Source: CAZCAC01 sp964496575 (lineage in GTDB: Bacteria; Planctomycetota; UBA1135; GCA-002686595). From it: a DNA stretch of 64,000 bases. The stretch is from NCBI GenBank assembly GCA_964496575.1, contig CAZCAC010000039.1:1-64000 (forward strand). Direction: 5' to 3'. Below are positions 49,284-58,093 of the stretch, one piece after another. Under the pieces are notes generated by a model. The model was given only the letters and a program-made list of their open reading frames with translations, made no database searches and had not been told where the DNA came from. Position numbers and translations under genes: made by a program. The number at the start of each line of letters is the position of its first letter. The first letter of the stretch is position 1.

Positions 49284-50146
49284 CCGGGGTGAAGCCCGAC
49301 GAGCGGCACCCCCCCGTCGCGGGATCGGCGCAGAGGGTCTTTCAGCTCTTCTCCGGGGCCGGGAACCGCTTCCTAGTGCTCCCCGGAGAGGAAGGGGAGG
49401 CCCGTTGGGGCCGAATCGCCCCCGACCTTTGCGCCCGGTCGTTCTTCGACGGCGGGAGCGCGGACGGCCTGCTCCTGATCGGCCATGCCGGAAGCGCGGC
49501 GGACGCGCGCATGACCCTCTGGAACGCGGACGGGAGCCGAGCGGAAGCGTGCGGGAACGGACTCCGCTGCGTCGCCTGGTGGCTCTTCCGTTCCGGATCG
49601 ACCGGGCCACGGCGGGTCGCGACCGACTCGGGGGTACGGGAGGTGGAGGTGATCGAGCACGCCGGCGACCGCGCCCGGGTGCGGGCCCAGATGGGACGGG
49701 CCGAGCTCTTCTCCCTGAGCGCTCCGCTCCCCGGTTCGGCGGCGGAGCTCTCCGCGGTCGGGGTGCGCATCGGCAATCCCCACTGCGTGCTGCGGGTTCC
49801 CGACGAGCGTCGCGCCGCGGTCGAGGAGCTCGGCCGGGCGTTGCAGACCCACCCCGACTTCCCCGAGGGGGTGAACGTGGGTTTCCTCGCCCGCCGCGAC
49901 GGCCGCTGGTTCCTCCGCGTCCACGAGCGTGGAGTCGGCGAGACGAGGGCATGCGGGACCGGGGCCTGCGCCGCGGCGGCGGCGATCGGGGAAGGGGGCG
50001 GAATCGAGATCGCGATGCCCGGCGGGGTGCTCGAGGTCCACTCGGCGCGAGCGGGGATGATCGAGCTTCTCGGCGACGCACGATTCCACGGAGAGGTGGA
50101 GCTCGAGGTGCCCTTCGAGGAGCGAATCGCGCCGCGGCAAGGCTGA
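49280..50146 (+). CDS. dapF: Diaminopimelate epimerase
   Basis: DapF interconverts LL- and meso-diaminopimelate for lysine and peptidoglycan synthesis. The catalytic cysteines lie in EACGNGLRC and ETRACGTGACAA, and the N-terminal FSGAGNRFLVLP corresponds to the family's KMxGxGNDF start. The GTG at 49280 overlaps rnhC by four bases. The 288-residue length fits. Downstream, the stop overlaps the M48 protease start by one base. Confidence 0.9.
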   Translation: MTGVKPDERHPPVAGSAQRVFQLFSGAGNRFLVLPGEEGEARWGRIAPDLCARSFFDGGSADGLLLIGHAGSAADARMTLWNADGSRAEACGNGLRCVAWWLFRSGSTGPRRVATDSGVREVEVIEHAGDRARVRAQMGRAELFSLSAPLPGSAAELSAVGVRIGNPHCVLRVPDERRAAVEELGRALQTHPDFPEGVNVGFLARRDGRWFLRVHERGVGETRACGTGACAAAAAIGEGGGIEIAMPGGVLEVHSARAGMIELLGDARFHGEVELEVPFEERIAPRQG

Positions 50147-51729
50147 TGGGGTTCCTGCTCTCCACCCTCCTCGCCCTGGCGAGCCTCGCCATCGGCGAGC
50201 TCGGCCTGGAGACCGGCTGGCGGATGCCGGCGCTGGTCCCGCTGCTCGCGCTGGTTCCCTATCTCCTGGGGCATCTCGAGGCGCGGGCCGGGGTCGCCGG
50301 GCGTTTTCGCGCCTCGGCGATCCTCCACCGCCTCGGGCGAGCCTCCCCGATCCTGCTGCAGTTCACCGCCCTCGGCGCTCTCGGCTGGTCGCTCACCGTG
50401 GAGGGCTGGTTCGGCGGCGAGCTGGGCCTGACCATCTGGCCACGGCCGGCGCAACTCCTTGCCCTCGCGCCATTTGCGCTCTACACGGTCGCGGCGATCG
50501 ACGCCGACGCGAGGGCCAATGCCGAGCACGGCCCGATCCGGCGCAGCCTCCGGCGCTTCCAGCTGAGGATGTTCACCGCGGGGCTGGTGCCGGTGGCGGC
50601 CTACGTCCTCGGCGCGTCCTTCGTCGGGGAGTGGCCCGCGCTCCGGCTCCGGATCGAGGAGGTGACCCTCTTCGGCGCCGGTTTCACCGCCGCTCTGGTG
50701 CTCCTCCTAGTGCTGTTCCTGCCCCGTTTCCTGCGCTACGCCTGGGACGCCCGGTCCCTCCCCGAAGGGCCGCAACGAATGCTCCTGCAAGGAGTTGCGC
50801 GAATCGCGCGGTTCCGCTGTCGGGAGCTCCTGCTCTGGCGCACGGGGAACCTGGTGGCCAACGCGGCGATCGTCGGCCTGACCCGGGGCAGCCGGCGGGT
50901 CTTCTTCTCCGACGCGCTCCTGGCCCAGCTCGGTCCCCGCCAGCTGGCGGCGGTCTTCGCCCACGAGATCGGTCACGCGCGCCGGCACCACGTGCCCCTG
51001 TTCTTGATCTGGGCGCTCGGCTTCTTCGCCGGGCTCGACCTCGCGGCCTCGGCGGTCGGACCGGACCGGGAGCTCTGGAGCGGGGCGATCCTCGCCGCGG
51101 GGGTGCTGGGGTGGATCGCCGGCTTCGGGTGGCTCTCCCGCCGGGTGGAGCTCGACGCGGACATCTACAGCCTGGCGCTCCTGCGAGACGGCATCGGCAT
51201 CACCAGCGCCCTCCTGTCGGTGGGGCGGGGGCGACGGGATCGTGGAGGGTGGCGGCACTTCAGCGTGAATCGCCGGATCGAGTTCCTCGGGCAGGTGGTG
51301 GCCGATCCAGACGTGGGCCGGCGGTTGCAGCGCCGGTTGCGGTGGATCTGGGCTCTCGGCGCGCTCTTCCTCCTGGGGACCGCGTCCTTCCAGCTCTCGG
51401 GAATGGTCGCCGAGTACGGCGAGGAGCGGGCCGTGGTCGACCTGCGGCTGGGGCGCTACGACTCGGCCGCCGAGCGCCTGGCGGGAGTGGCCGAGCCCGA
51501 AGAAGAGGTCTCCTTCCTGACCGAGCTCGCCTCGGAGGAGTTCGAGGGGGACTTCGCCTCCCGCGAAGAGGCCGCGGAGAGCTGCTCTCGCCTCGCCGAG
51601 AAGGCCCTGGAGGAGGAGGACGAGGAGCTCCGGGTGGCCTGGCTGCACCTGGCCGCGCTGGCGGGTGACGAGCGGGCGGTGGAGGCCCTGCGGGAGGCCT
51701 TCGAGACCCCCCCGCCGGGCCCGGAGTGA
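50146..51729 (+). CDS. M48 family membrane metalloprotease
   Basis: The protein has about eight hydrophobic segments and the zinc motif HEIGH (His273, Glu274, His277) in AVFAHEIGHARRHHVPLF, with the later third ligand in SRRVELDADIYSLALL. This matches HtpX/CAAX-type M48 proteases, although the long hydrophobic N-terminus is unusual. It would act in membrane protein quality control. The C-terminus (from about 430) is a helical, acidic segment that may be TPR-like. ATG 50146 overlaps the dapF stop. Confidence 0.85.
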   Translation: MGFLLSTLLALASLAIGELGLETGWRMPALVPLLALVPYLLGHLEARAGVAGRFRASAILHRLGRASPILLQFTALGALGWSLTVEGWFGGELGLTIWPRPAQLLALAPFALYTVAAIDADARANAEHGPIRRSLRRFQLRMFTAGLVPVAAYVLGASFVGEWPALRLRIEEVTLFGAGFTAALVLLLVLFLPRFLRYAWDARSLPEGPQRMLLQGVARIARFRCRELLLWRTGNLVANAAIVGLTRGSRRVFFSDALLAQLGPRQLAAVFAHEIGHARRHHVPLFLIWALGFFAGLDLAASAVGPDRELWSGAILAAGVLGWIAGFGWLSRRVELDADIYSLALLRDGIGITSALLSVGRGRRDRGGWRHFSVNRRIEFLGQVVADPDVGRRLQRRLRWIWALGALFLLGTASFQLSGMVAEYGEERAVVDLRLGRYDSAAERLAGVAEPEEEVSFLTELASEEFEGDFASREEAAESCSRLAEKALEEEDEELRVAWLHLAALAGDERAVEALREAFETPPPGPE

Positions 51730-51906
51730 GCCCGAATCGATCTCGGCCGGAGGTCCCGGGTGACCGTGGGGAGCACATACCTTTCTTAATTGGGTGTGCT
51801 GAGTTGGAACCTCCCGCCAGGGCCGCGATAATGGCGTTCCGAGTCCCCTCGCGACACGCCTCGCTGGCGCGGTGGACTCGAGTTGTACCGCCCTTTCCCG
51901 GAGCCG

Positions 51907-52959
51907 ATGTCCCTTCACCGAATCACCTGGTCCCGCCCGAGCTCGGCCTCGGAGAGCGCTCCGTCATCGCGTCGGGGTCTCGCCGAGCGCCTGGGTGAGA
52001 GCGCCCGTGACCGCGCGACCGACGCCGTCTCCACGGTGCTGGAGGCGGCGCGCATCCTGCGCCCGTGGGTGCGTGAGCACCCGGCGCGGTGGTCGCTCGA
52101 TCAGGCGGGGCGAGAGCTCGAGGAGGGCTGGGCGGAGTGGGTAGCCGGCCAGGGCTGGCGAGGGGTGCCCGCGATCTTCGTCGACACCCTGCGCTGCACC
52201 CTGTCACACCCCGACGCGGCGCCCGATCGACGCGGCCCGCGCGGGGTCCTGCTCGAGGAGCTCGACGCCTGGCTGCGGCCTCGTGCCGAAGTGCTCACCG
52301 GTGGGGCAGCCACCAGGTGGGACGGGAGTCCCCTCACCGCGGGGAGCCGCTTCGCCCGGCGCGAGGACGTCGCGCCGCACGCGGTCGAGACGCTCGGCCG
52401 AGGGGAGTGGATCCTCGTTCACGGCTACTCCCAGACCGTGCTCTCCGCGCTGTCGCACGCCCGGCAGAAGGGGCTCTTTCCCCGGGCCCTGGTGAGCGAG
52501 AGCAGCTCCGACCACGGCGGCCGCCGAATGGCCCGGGAGCTGGCGCGCGCCGGCGTCGGCGTGCGCCTCACCTGGGACGCGGCCGCGCTCAGCGCGGTGA
52601 ACGAGGTCGACCGCCTCTGGCTCGGCACCGAGGCGATCGGCGCGGGCGTCTTCATCGGCCCGGTCGGGACCGGCCTTCTGTTGAAGGAGGCGAGCCGCAA
52701 CGAGGTCCCGGCGGCGGTCCTGTGCACCGGCGACGAGCTGATCCCCGGCGGCGAAGCCTCCCTGCCCGCGTGGGGCGAGGAGGAGACCTGGAACCTCTGG
52801 AGCCAGGGCCCCGAAGGCGTGGAGCTCGCCAGCCAACCCTTCGAGCGCGTGAACGCCGACCTCGTCGACACGTGGTTGACCGACTCCGGCCGAGAGGAGC
52901 TCGGCGAGCTATGCCTGCGCGCCATGAGGCCCGTGGCGGCGGACCCCTGTGCGGGGTGA
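51907..52959 (+). CDS. eIF2B alpha/beta/delta-like (IF-2B) family protein
   Basis: The C-terminal two thirds carry the IF2B fold: GEWILVHGYSQTVLSALSHA, LVSESSSDHGGRRMARELAR, GVGVRLTWDAAALSAVNEVD and GVFIGPVGTGLLLKEASRNE. In bacteria such proteins include ribose-1,5-bisphosphate isomerase and methylthioribose-1-phosphate isomerase, which open sugar phosphates. The Ser-rich loop and GTGL segment differ enough that the substrate is unclear. Start ATG 51907 has GGAG nearby; the 350-residue length fits. Confidence 0.72.
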   Translation: MSLHRITWSRPSSASESAPSSRRGLAERLGESARDRATDAVSTVLEAARILRPWVREHPARWSLDQAGRELEEGWAEWVAGQGWRGVPAIFVDTLRCTLSHPDAAPDRRGPRGVLLEELDAWLRPRAEVLTGGAATRWDGSPLTAGSRFARREDVAPHAVETLGRGEWILVHGYSQTVLSALSHARQKGLFPRALVSESSSDHGGRRMARELARAGVGVRLTWDAAALSAVNEVDRLWLGTEAIGAGVFIGPVGTGLLLKEASRNEVPAAVLCTGDELIPGGEASLPAWGEEETWNLWSQGPEGVELASQPFERVNADLVDTWLTDSGREELGELCLRAMRPVAADPCAG

Positions 52960-53030
52960 ACGCCGATCGCGCGCGTTCGCCGACGACTACCGAGATGGGA
53001 AACGACCCAACCTGACCAGCAACTTCCGGC

Positions 53031-55637
53031 ATGACCGACACGGAACCGATCACGACCCCGCCTCCGGGGGACACCGTCACTCCTCGCTTCATCGAGCAGG
53101 AGATGAAGGAATCGTACCTGACCTACGCGCTGAGCGTCATCAAGGCGCGCGCGCTGCCCGACGTACGGGACGGCCTCAAGCCGTCGCAGCGCCGGATCCT
53201 GGTGGCGATGGACGACCTAAACCTGGGGCCGCGGGCGAAGTACCGCAAGTGTGCCAAGGTCGCCGGCGACACCTCGGGTAACTACCACCCCCACGGCGAA
53301 GCGGTCGTCTATCCGACCCTGGTGCGGATGGCGCAGAACTTCTCATTGCGCTATCCCCTGATCGACGGGCAGGGCAACTTCGGGTCGATCGACGGCGATC
53401 CGCCGGCGGCGATGCGATACACCGAGGCTCGCATGGCGGGCACGGCGGTCGAGCTGCTGACCGACCTCGACCGGGACACCGTCGACTACGAGTGGAACTA
53501 CGACGAGACGCGCAAGCAGCCCACCGTCCTTCCCAGCCGGTTCCCCAACCTGCTCTGCAACGGATCGGATGGAATCGCGGTCGGCATGGCGTGTTCCCTG
53601 CCGCCGCACAACCTGCACGAGATCTGCACGGCGTTGCGCATGGTGCTGGCCAACCCGGACGTCAGCCCGATGGAGCTCTGCGAGATCGTCAAGGGACCGG
53701 ACTTCCCCACCGGCGGCATCATCATGGGGCGGCGCGGCATCCTGCAGGCGTACGCCACCGGCCGTGGTCAGGTGCGCCTGCGCGCGCGGTACCACGTCGA
53801 GGAAAAGAGGACCAAGGAGCTCCTGGTCATCACCGAGATCCCCTACCAGGTCAAGAAGACGACGATCATCGACAAGATCGTCGAGATCGTTCGTGAGGGG
53901 AGGATCACCGGGATCGCCGACGTACGCGACGAATCGGACCGGACGGGGATGCGCCTGGTCGTCGAGCTGAAGCGGGGCGAGGACACGCAGGTGGTGGTCA
54001 ACCAGCTGTTCAAGTTCACCTCGCTGCAGACGACCTACAGCATCATCAACCTGGCGATCGATCACGACCAGCCGCGGACGTTCTCGTTGCGGGGGCTGCT
54101 CGACAGCTACATCGATCACCGCAAGGAAGTCATCCGTCGGCGCACGCTCTTCTTGTTGAACAAGGCTGAGGAGCGCAAGCACATCGTCGAAGGTCTGCGT
54201 ATCGCCGTCGACAACATCGACGAGGTGATCGCGATCATCCGCGCCAGCACGAACCGGGAGGAGGCGAGAGCGAAGCTCTCCGAGCGTTTCCAGCTCTCCG
54301 ATCGCCAGGCTCAGGCGATCGTGGACATGCGACTCGGCAGTCTGACCGGGCTCGAGCGCGAGAAGCTGGAAGAGGAGTACCGGAGGCTGGTCGCGGAGAT
54401 CGAGGACCTGAACGACATCCTCAATCGCGAAGAGCGAGTGGTGGCGATGATCGAGGAGGACCTCGACGAGCTGGAGAAGAAGTTCGGCGACGATCGCCGG
54501 ACCGAGATCTCCGACGAGGAGATCGACGGCGGGTTCGACATCGAGGAGCTGATCACCGAAGACCTGATGGTGGTCACCGTGTCGCGGCAGGGCTACGTCA
54601 AGCGTACTGCGAGCGACACATATCGCGCTCAGGGGCGCGGCGGGCGCGGAATCCGCGGCTCGGAGTCGAAGGAAGGCGACGTGCTCCGCTCCATCTTCGT
54701 GGCGGGAACGCACGACACCCTGTTGTGCTTCTCCAACCGGGGCAAGGTCTACTGGCTCAAGGTGTACAACCTTCCCGAGGCGAACCGAACCTCGCGTGGG
54801 CGATCGATCACCAACCTCCTGCCAGTAGAAGAGGGCGAGAAGATCAACAAGGTGCAACGCGTGGTCCAGTTCGACGACCAGAGCTGCGTCTTCTTCGCCA
54901 CCCAGCAGGGCATCGTCAAGAAGACGGCGCTGGAGGCCTTCTCTCGCCCGAAGCGAGGCGGGATCTGGGCGATCAAACTCGCGCACGACGATCGCATCGT
55001 CGGCGTCGGCCTGACCCGACCGGGCGATACGATCCTCCTGTGCACCGCCGTTGGTCGAGCGATCCGCTTCGACGAGGCCGCGGCGCGTCAGATGGGGCGC
55101 ACCGCGCGCGGGGTGCGGGGCATCAAGCTCAAGGGCGACGACCGGGTGATCGGCATGGTCGTCAGCGAAGAGGACGCGACCGTCCTCACCGGAACCGAAC
55201 GCGGCTACGGCAAGCGCACCGCCATCGACGACTATCCCATCAAGGGACGCGGTGGTCAGGGCGTGATCAACATCCGGACCACGACCCGGAACGGCAAGGT
55301 CATCGGCGTCTCGCTGTGCCACAACGGCGACGATGCGATGTTCATCACCGGTTCCGGCATGATCGTGCGCACGACCGCCGACTCCATCAGCACGATGGGG
55401 CGCAACACGCAGGGCGTTCGCCTGGTGAACCTCAAGAAGGAGGATCACCTGGTCGCGCTCGAGGTGGTCTCCGAGGCGGATCTGGAGAAGTACTCGGAAG
55501 CCAACGGCAACGCAGTCACCCCGACAGAGCCACTCGATTCCGCTGGATCGGTCACGGCCGAAGAAGAGGAGGTCGATGAGGAAGCGACCTACGTCGACCT
55601 CGCCGATGACGAAACCACCGACGAAGATACGGAGTAG
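53031..55637 (+). CDS. gyrA: DNA gyrase subunit A
   Basis: GyrA cleaves and rejoins DNA in the gyrase complex with GyrB. The N-terminal region SYLTYALSVIKARALPDVRD and the catalytic RYTEARM (Tyr130) are present, followed by the coiled coil and the C-terminal beta-pinwheel with a GyrA-box (QGRGGRGIRG), which marks gyrase rather than topoisomerase IV. The 868 residues include an acidic tail after the pinwheel. It is unlinked to gyrB. Start ATG 53031 has no strong ribosome site. Confidence 0.93.
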   Translation: MTDTEPITTPPPGDTVTPRFIEQEMKESYLTYALSVIKARALPDVRDGLKPSQRRILVAMDDLNLGPRAKYRKCAKVAGDTSGNYHPHGEAVVYPTLVRMAQNFSLRYPLIDGQGNFGSIDGDPPAAMRYTEARMAGTAVELLTDLDRDTVDYEWNYDETRKQPTVLPSRFPNLLCNGSDGIAVGMACSLPPHNLHEICTALRMVLANPDVSPMELCEIVKGPDFPTGGIIMGRRGILQAYATGRGQVRLRARYHVEEKRTKELLVITEIPYQVKKTTIIDKIVEIVREGRITGIADVRDESDRTGMRLVVELKRGEDTQVVVNQLFKFTSLQTTYSIINLAIDHDQPRTFSLRGLLDSYIDHRKEVIRRRTLFLLNKAEERKHIVEGLRIAVDNIDEVIAIIRASTNREEARAKLSERFQLSDRQAQAIVDMRLGSLTGLEREKLEEEYRRLVAEIEDLNDILNREERVVAMIEEDLDELEKKFGDDRRTEISDEEIDGGFDIEELITEDLMVVTVSRQGYVKRTASDTYRAQGRGGRGIRGSESKEGDVLRSIFVAGTHDTLLCFSNRGKVYWLKVYNLPEANRTSRGRSITNLLPVEEGEKINKVQRVVQFDDQSCVFFATQQGIVKKTALEAFSRPKRGGIWAIKLAHDDRIVGVGLTRPGDTILLCTAVGRAIRFDEAAARQMGRTARGVRGIKLKGDDRVIGMVVSEEDATVLTGTERGYGKRTAIDDYPIKGRGGQGVINIRTTTRNGKVIGVSLCHNGDDAMFITGSGMIVRTTADSISTMGRNTQGVRLVNLKKEDHLVALEVVSEADLEKYSEANGNAVTPTEPLDSAGSVTAEEEEVDEEATYVDLADDETTDEDTE

Positions 55638-55646
55638 ACACGAGCC

Positions 55647-56090
55647 ATGCCCTTGATCACCAAGATCCAGAGCGATCTCAAGGCCGCCATGCTCGCGAAG
55701 AACGAGCTGGTCCGCGACACTCTCCGGATGGTCATGTCGGAGATGAAGAACCGTCGAATCGAGCTGGGCCGCGAGCCGGATGAAGGCGAGCAGGAAGCGG
55801 TGCTGCAGCGCTGCGTGAAGACGCGCCGCGACTCACTCGACCAGTACCGCAAGGCCGGTCGCGACGACCTGGCCGACAAGGAGCAGGCGGAGATCGGCGT
55901 CATCGAAGGGTACCTCCCCGAGCAGATGTCGGAGGATGACGTGCGCGCCGCCGTGCAGGCCGCGATCGAAGCGACCGGCGCCGCCTCCAAGAAGGACATG
56001 GGCCTGGTCATGAAGGCGTTGATGGCCGAGCACAAGGGCCGCATCGAAGGCAAGCTCGCTCAGCGGTTCGTCAACGAGCTCTTGAGCTGA
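55647..56090 (+). CDS. GatB/YqeY domain protein
   Basis: This 147-residue protein matches the YqeY family, which shares the C-terminal helical domain of GatB: LITKIQSDLKAAMLAKNELV, REPDEGEQEAVLQRCVKTRR and SKKDMGLVMKALMAEHKGRI. It may bind tRNA; its precise function is unknown. It lies nine bases after gyrA and ten before murJ, so the three are probably one operon. Confidence 0.88.
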   Translation: MPLITKIQSDLKAAMLAKNELVRDTLRMVMSEMKNRRIELGREPDEGEQEAVLQRCVKTRRDSLDQYRKAGRDDLADKEQAEIGVIEGYLPEQMSEDDVRAAVQAAIEATGAASKKDMGLVMKALMAEHKGRIEGKLAQRFVNELLS

Positions 56091-56100
56091 ACAGCTGATC

Positions 56101-57795
56101 GTGTCGCCGGAGGAGGACGCCGCGGAGAAGGGCGGGATCAGGACCGAGCCCCAGGGCGAGGACGTCGTCAGCCGCCAGCGAGGATTCGGGCGGCGCACGA
56201 TCCTGATCTCCATCCTGACCCTCGCGTCGCGGATCCTCGGGCTCGCCCGCGAGATCGTCTCCGCCTACCTCTTCGGCGACAAGTCGGGGATCTACGACGC
56301 CTTCATCACCGCCTGGCGGATACCCAATCTCTTTCGTCGCTTCCTGGGAGAGGGGGCGCTGTCGACCTCGCTGCAGACCACGCTGACCAAGGTCGACGCG
56401 ACGCGCGGAAACGAAGCGGGGCGAGAGCTCTTCATCGCCACGCTGCGGGTGGTGGGGTTCATCCTGATCGCCCTGTGCGCGGTGGTGATGATCCTGGTCT
56501 GGTTCGCGCCGGACCACGCGCCGGGGACCGACTTCGAGTGGCTGGGACCCGACGTGCAGCCGATCCGCGAGCTGACCGTCCGCCTGATGCCGTTCGTGAT
56601 CTTCGTCTGTCTGACCGCGGCGGTCGGCGGTGCGCTCAACGTTCGCGGCCACTACACCACGCCGGCGTTCGGCCCGGTGGTTCTGAACATCGTGTGGATC
56701 GCGACCCTCGGCCTGATCGCGCTCTTCGTCGCCTCGGACCTCTCCAGCGATCCCGGGCGGCACATGACCATGGTGCGGTGGCTCTCGTGGGGGGTGCTCG
56801 CCGCGGGGGGCGTTCAGCTCCTGGTGATGGTTCCCGCACTGGGTCGCTTCGGGCTCCTGGGCAGGGGGGCGGCCCGCGCCGGTCGAGGGGCGGAGAGTCG
56901 CCAGGCGGCGCTGGGCGTGCTGAAGCGCGCCGCCCCCCTCGCGCTGGGGGCCGCGGTCTACCAGATCAACGTGATGATCGACGGTTTCATGGCGGAAGGC
57001 CTCCTGCCCGACGGCGGGCCGACGGTGCACTACCTGGCCAACCGCGTGCAGCAGTTCCCGCTGGCCCTGGTCGCCATCGCGGCGACCACGGCGGTCTTTC
57101 CCGCGCTCACCGCGCTGGGGCAGGAGCGGCGCCTCGACGATCTGCGCCGGCTGCACGACGCGACGCAGCGGAACGTGCTCTTCGTCGCCCTGCCGGCGAT
57201 CGCCGGGCTCGTAGTGCTGGCCACGCCGATCGTCTCGGTGCTCTTCGAGTACGGCGCGTTCGGCGAGGTCGGAGTCGATCGCACCGCCGCGGCCCTGCGC
57301 GTACTGGCGGTGGCGATCCTGCCCGCCGGCGCGGTGGGGCTGGTCGCCCGCACCTACTACGCGGTGGGTGACTTCAAGACGCCGGTCCGCATCTCCAGTG
57401 CGATGCTCGGCGGCAACGTGGTGCTGAACTACCTCTTCATCCGGGGGTTGGGTATGGACGCCGACGGACTGGCCCTGGCGACGACGACCACCGTCTCTGG
57501 AAACCTTCTTCTGCTGTTGCCCGGGATGCGCACCAAGCTCGGTCTGCCCCCCGCGGTTGCCGGGCTGGGCCGCTCGATGCTCCTGATGATCGTCGCCGCG
57601 GGGCTGTGTGGAGCGGGCGCGGCCGGGTGCTGGCACCTCCTCTCCGGGCCCCTCGGTGGGGTGCTCGCGCTGAGTCTCTCGATCGCCACCGGCGCGGTGC
57701 TCTACGCCGTTTCCTCGGAGCTCTTGTCGGTGCCCGAGTGGGCCGGCTTCAGAGCTCGGCTGCTGCGGATTACCAGCAAGTTCCAGCCGAAATGA
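56101..57795 (+). CDS. murJ: Lipid II flippase MurJ
   Basis: MurJ moves lipid II across the inner membrane for peptidoglycan synthesis. The sequence has the family's start ILTLASRILGLAREIVSAYL, AFITAWRIPNLFRRFLGEGA and QINVMIDGFMAEGL, with about 14 membrane helices. The GTG start at 56101 adds a polar N-terminal extension of about 30 residues before the first helix. It follows yqeY closely. The 564 residues are within the family's usual range. Confidence 0.92.
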   Translation: MSPEEDAAEKGGIRTEPQGEDVVSRQRGFGRRTILISILTLASRILGLAREIVSAYLFGDKSGIYDAFITAWRIPNLFRRFLGEGALSTSLQTTLTKVDATRGNEAGRELFIATLRVVGFILIALCAVVMILVWFAPDHAPGTDFEWLGPDVQPIRELTVRLMPFVIFVCLTAAVGGALNVRGHYTTPAFGPVVLNIVWIATLGLIALFVASDLSSDPGRHMTMVRWLSWGVLAAGGVQLLVMVPALGRFGLLGRGAARAGRGAESRQAALGVLKRAAPLALGAAVYQINVMIDGFMAEGLLPDGGPTVHYLANRVQQFPLALVAIAATTAVFPALTALGQERRLDDLRRLHDATQRNVLFVALPAIAGLVVLATPIVSVLFEYGAFGEVGVDRTAAALRVLAVAILPAGAVGLVARTYYAVGDFKTPVRISSAMLGGNVVLNYLFIRGLGMDADGLALATTTTVSGNLLLLLPGMRTKLGLPPAVAGLGRSMLLMIVAAGLCGAGAAGCWHLLSGPLGGVLALSLSIATGAVLYAVSSELLSVPEWAGFRARLLRITSKFQPK

Positions 57796-57796
57796 T

Positions 57797-57813
57797 CCCC
57801 CAATGGGTGGGGG
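57797..57813 (+). terminator. Hairpin after murJ
   Basis: CCCCCA-ATGGG-TGGGGG lies two bases after the murJ stop. It is a G/C-only stem without a T-run, so it is a weak candidate. Confidence 0.35.
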
Positions 57814-58093
57814 CCACCTAAGCCGGCGAACCACAACATCTAGGGTGGGTTCTCAGACACGGGAGCTTAAAAACGTTGGGGAGAACGCCCTCTTCCGCTA
57901 CCTTGATCCTTGGCCGCCGGGGGGGTGACGGGCGCGAGAAGTCCCGCCGATCGGGACGCCGATTCGACGGGCTAACCCCTTGTTGAGCAATCAGTTGGAT
58001 TGTCCAAGCGATGGGAGAGGCGCCTCTTCGCCGAACCCTGGACAGGCCACATGTTTCAGACGTAGAACGAGACGACAGGAGAAGATTGCGACC
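57814..58093 (+). other. Leader region upstream of the ribonucleotide reductase gene
   Basis: No gene is seen in these 280 bases. A stem GTCCCG-CCGAT-CGGGAC (57941-57957) and an AGGAG 17-21 bases before the GTG start are visible. I searched by eye for cobalamin-riboswitch blocks and did not find them. The region could hold another regulator. Confidence 0.4.

Noticed and set aside
57814..58093. Cobalamin riboswitch before nrdJ
   Set aside because: I did not find the conserved B12-box or core blocks by eye.
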